From positions 1-7,248 of the forward strand of contig DMCR01000043.1 of the NCBI GenBank assembly GCA_003445735.1: a DNA stretch of 7,248 nt. The letters are read 5' to 3'. A model generated the notes under the pieces. It did not search any database. It had not been told where the DNA came from and saw nothing but the letters and a program-made list of their open reading frames with translations. This document shows, in pieces, positions 5,262 to 7,248 of the stretch (positions are counted from its first letter, which is position 1; every line of letters starts with the position of its first letter). A program made the translations under genes and the position numbers. This DNA is from Cryomorphaceae bacterium. Its GTDB lineage: Bacteria; Bacteroidota; Bacteroidia; Flavobacteriales; Schleiferiaceae.

Positions 5262-7248
5262 TTAAAAGTTAATATTTACGCCGACATTAAACGTCTTCTC
5301 CTGTGGAGGGGTCAAGTAAGTAATATTCGGAGACATGTTACGGTCAGTTGCATTCTCGAAATCACGAGCAATCTCTGGATCCAAACCGATGAACTCTGTC
5401 AATGTAATCAAGTTCGTACCGGTCACATTGATGCTCATGCCCTTCACAGCCTTCAGCTTCTCTTGTGGTACTGTATAGGTTAACTTCACGTTGCGCAAAC
5501 GAGCATAAGTCCCATCGTGCAACCAAAGATTGGTGTTGATCCACTCTGTATTTGCACCGTAGGTTCGGTAATCGCGGCTCAAACGAGGGTAGGTCGCTTG
5601 ATCGCCTGGCTGCTGCCAGCGGTCGAACAAATCTGTGCGCATGTTCCAATCCGTAACTACACCCATTTGACGCTTCGAAGAGCTGTCGTAGATATCTCCA
5701 CCGATGGTAAACACCCACAAGAAGCTAAACTCAAGATTTTTGTAGTTGAAGGTGTTGGTCAAACCACCGATCGCATCTGGCATCACATTTCCTACTGCTA
5801 CACGGTCTTGAAGATCCCAAGTGTAAGTTTCTTCACCGTCCTTGGTAAGGTATACAGGCAAACCATTGGTTGGGTCTACATGGCTGAAGCGCACAAGGTA
5901 ATTAGTACCAATAGGCATCCCTACGACCACGCGTGTATCGTTCGTTCCCCCGCTGACCGCATCCGGCGAGTAACTTCCGATTGAAGTAATCTCATTGTAG
6001 TTGCGCGCCACGTTGAAGTCAGTGGTCCACGTGAAGTTGTCCGTAACAATGTTTCTTGACTTAATCGCAAACTCTACACCGGTGTTGTATACGCTACCTA
6101 CGTTATCCCACCAAGAACCAAATCCGGTAGAACCTTGAAGGGTTACGTTCAACAACATGTCGTTGGTCTCTTTGCGGTACCAAGCCAATTCTCCTGAGAT
6201 ACGGTCTTGGAAGAAACCGTATTCCAATCCTACATCATAGGTTGTGGAGGTCTCCCAGCGAAGGTTTGCGTTTTCACGAATTACAGGGTAACGATAGGTT
6301 TCCCCCGCGTATCCGTTGTTCGCTACATTATAGTACCCGAACCACTGGTACGATGGAATGGCTGAGTTACCATTCTTACCCACCGAAGTCTTCAACTTCA
6401 AGTAGTTCACGTGTGGCAAATTCGCCATGAAATCCTCTTCAGAGATGATCCAACCCACAGAAGCTGCGGGGAAGTTACCGTACTTATTATTCGGCCCAAA
6501 CTTTGAAGAACCGTCACGACGGATCAACGCTTCTGCGTAGTATTTGCCTTGATAGTTGTAGTTCAAACGAGTAAAGGCAGAGGCAAAGGCATATTCCTCC
6601 ATGTAGCTACGCGGATCATTTACCCATTGGCCCGTCTCGCGGATTTGGCCCGTAGCCTCACTGTCGTAATAGCCGTCCCAACGAATGATACGATTGTACT
6701 GATACTCCGAACCGATCAACCAATTGAAGTGGTGATCTTCACCGAGGTCCTTGATGTAATTGGCCGTTGCATTGCCAGAAGCGTTAGAAACACTGTATGT
6801 ATACATATTCGCACGGCCCAGCAAATTACCATCTGAATCCTTGTATGTTGGATCATATCCTGGTTTTTCCCAAATGTGATCTTCAAAATGCATGTAATCA
6901 AAGGCACCTTGACCTCTCAACGTCCATGCATCGCTCAACTGGTAATCTAAAGTCACGTTGTTAATGGTACGATCTTCAATCGCCGTCCAATCTTTCAGGT
7001 CGCGCTGCGCAACCGGGTTCATGCTTACGCCGCCCTTCAGCCAGTAATCACCGGCATTTGCTACCACATTTCCGTCGTCGTCATATTCGTCTTCCGCGTA
7101 ATAAATCGGATAAATAGGAAGGGCTCGAGACATAGCTTCACCAAAACCTCCCGACCAAGCAGCATCAATACGATTATTGACCCCGCGTGAAATAGAAGTG
7201 CTGATACCCATCTTTAAATTGCTGGCAAGGTTGTAGTCCACATTAAAA
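5262..7248 (-). CDS. susC-like: SusC/RagA-family TonB-dependent outer-membrane transporter, C-terminal part (5' end outside window)
   Basis: The reading frame is open from the right edge to the TAA at 5262-5264, giving about 661 codons. An in-frame GTG at 7239-7241 is internal, because the frame continues upstream as FNVDYNLASNLKMGIS, a typical mid-barrel SusC segment, so the true start lies beyond the window. Full-length SusC proteins are around 1000 residues, so the signal peptide, carboxypeptidase-like domain, TonB box and plug are missing here. What is seen is barrel: repeated amphipathic strands with aromatic girdles, such as YYAEALIRRDGSSKFGPNNKYGNFPAAS (given in part here), the conserved VGWIISEEDFM, LKLKTSVGKNGN, YDVGLEYGFFQDRISGELAWY pattern, GVEFAIKSRNI and a last strand ending FNVGVNINF with terminal Phe, the usual barrel-assembly signal. 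It imports oligosaccharides through the outer membrane with TonB-ExbBD energy and works as a complex with the SusD encoded 11 bases downstream. It is the first visible gene of the minus-strand operon; the promoter is not in the window. Confidence 0.96.
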   Translation of the reverse strand, partial: FNVDYNLASNLKMGISTSISRGVNNRIDAAWSGGFGEAMSRALPIYPIYYAEDEYDDDGNVVANAGDYWLKGGVSMNPVAQRDLKDWTAIEDRTINNVTLDYQLSDAWTLRGQGAFDYMHFEDHIWEKPGYDPTYKDSDGNLLGRANMYTYSVSNASGNATANYIKDLGEDHHFNWLIGSEYQYNRIIRWDGYYDSEATGQIRETGQWVNDPRSYMEEYAFASAFTRLNYNYQGKYYAEALIRRDGSSKFGPNNKYGNFPAASVGWIISEEDFMANLPHVNYLKLKTSVGKNGNSAIPSYQWFGYYNVANNGYAGETYRYPVIRENANLRWETSTTYDVGLEYGFFQDRISGELAWYRKETNDMLLNVTLQGSTGFGSWWDNVGSVYNTGVEFAIKSRNIVTDNFTWTTDFNVARNYNEITSIGSYSPDAVSGGTNDTRVVVGMPIGTNYLVRFSHVDPTNGLPVYLTKDGEETYTWDLQDRVAVGNVMPDAIGGLTNTFNYKNLEFSFLWVFTIGGDIYDSSSKRQMGVVTDWNMRTDLFDRWQQPGDQATYPRLSRDYRTYGANTEWINTNLWLHDGTYARLRNVKLTYTVPQEKLKAVKGMSINVTGTNLITLTEFIGLDPEIARDFENATDRNMSPNITYLTPPQEKTFNVGVNINF

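Noticed and set aside
5517..5984. 155-codon plus-strand open frame opposite the SusC gene
   Set aside because: It has no recognisable domain, lies wholly inside a strongly supported SusC coding region, and looks like an antisense shadow frame.
7239..7241. GTG as the start of a 659-residue SusC-like protein
   Set aside because: The frame stays open to the window edge with family-typical barrel residues before it (FNVDYN), and the plug and signal peptide would be missing, so it is an internal valine codon.

Overview
The window looks like part of a polysaccharide utilization locus (PUL) from a member of the Bacteroidota. The diagnostic evidence is a SusC-type TonB-dependent outer-membrane transporter directly followed by a SusD/RagB-family lipoprotein, together with lipoprotein signals and start sites that lack obvious Shine-Dalgarno sequences. 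The base composition looks balanced rather than strongly AT-rich. A Flavobacteriales-like lineage is plausible, but the sequence alone does not fix genus or family.

Layout. On the + strand, positions 1-140 hold the last 45 codons of a gene that began upstream; its tail resembles the C-terminal beta domain of a glycoside hydrolase. One base after its stop comes an AraC-family regulator (142-990, GTG start). A hairpin with T-tracts on both sides (995-1023) separates this unit from the convergent minus-strand operon. Read in the direction of transcription, that operon is: susC-like gene (5' part beyond the window, 7248-5262), susD-like gene (5250-3841), a small lipoprotein resembling DUF5004 (3827-3354), a secreted two-module protein (3346-2492), an intrinsic terminator (2444-2468), and an SLC45/GPH-type sugar transporter (2419-1028). 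The first four minus-strand genes are 7 to 13 bases apart, so they are almost certainly one transcript. The transporter is set off by 72 bases that contain the terminator.

How the parts fit (inference). SusD and the two accessory surface or secreted proteins would capture a glycan or its oligosaccharides. SusC would import them through the outer membrane using TonB energy, periplasmic enzymes encoded elsewhere would trim them, and the SLC45-like carrier would take the di- or oligosaccharide across the inner membrane. The AraC protein would sense a sugar and control the locus. SLC45-type carriers beside SusCD suggest an alpha-glucan or maltose-like substrate, but no complete enzyme lies in the window and the substrate is not proven. 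No RNA gene, CRISPR array, insertion sequence or defence system was seen, and no gene-free stretch exceeds 300 bases. The most interesting parts are the two accessory binding-type proteins and the terminator inside the operon.
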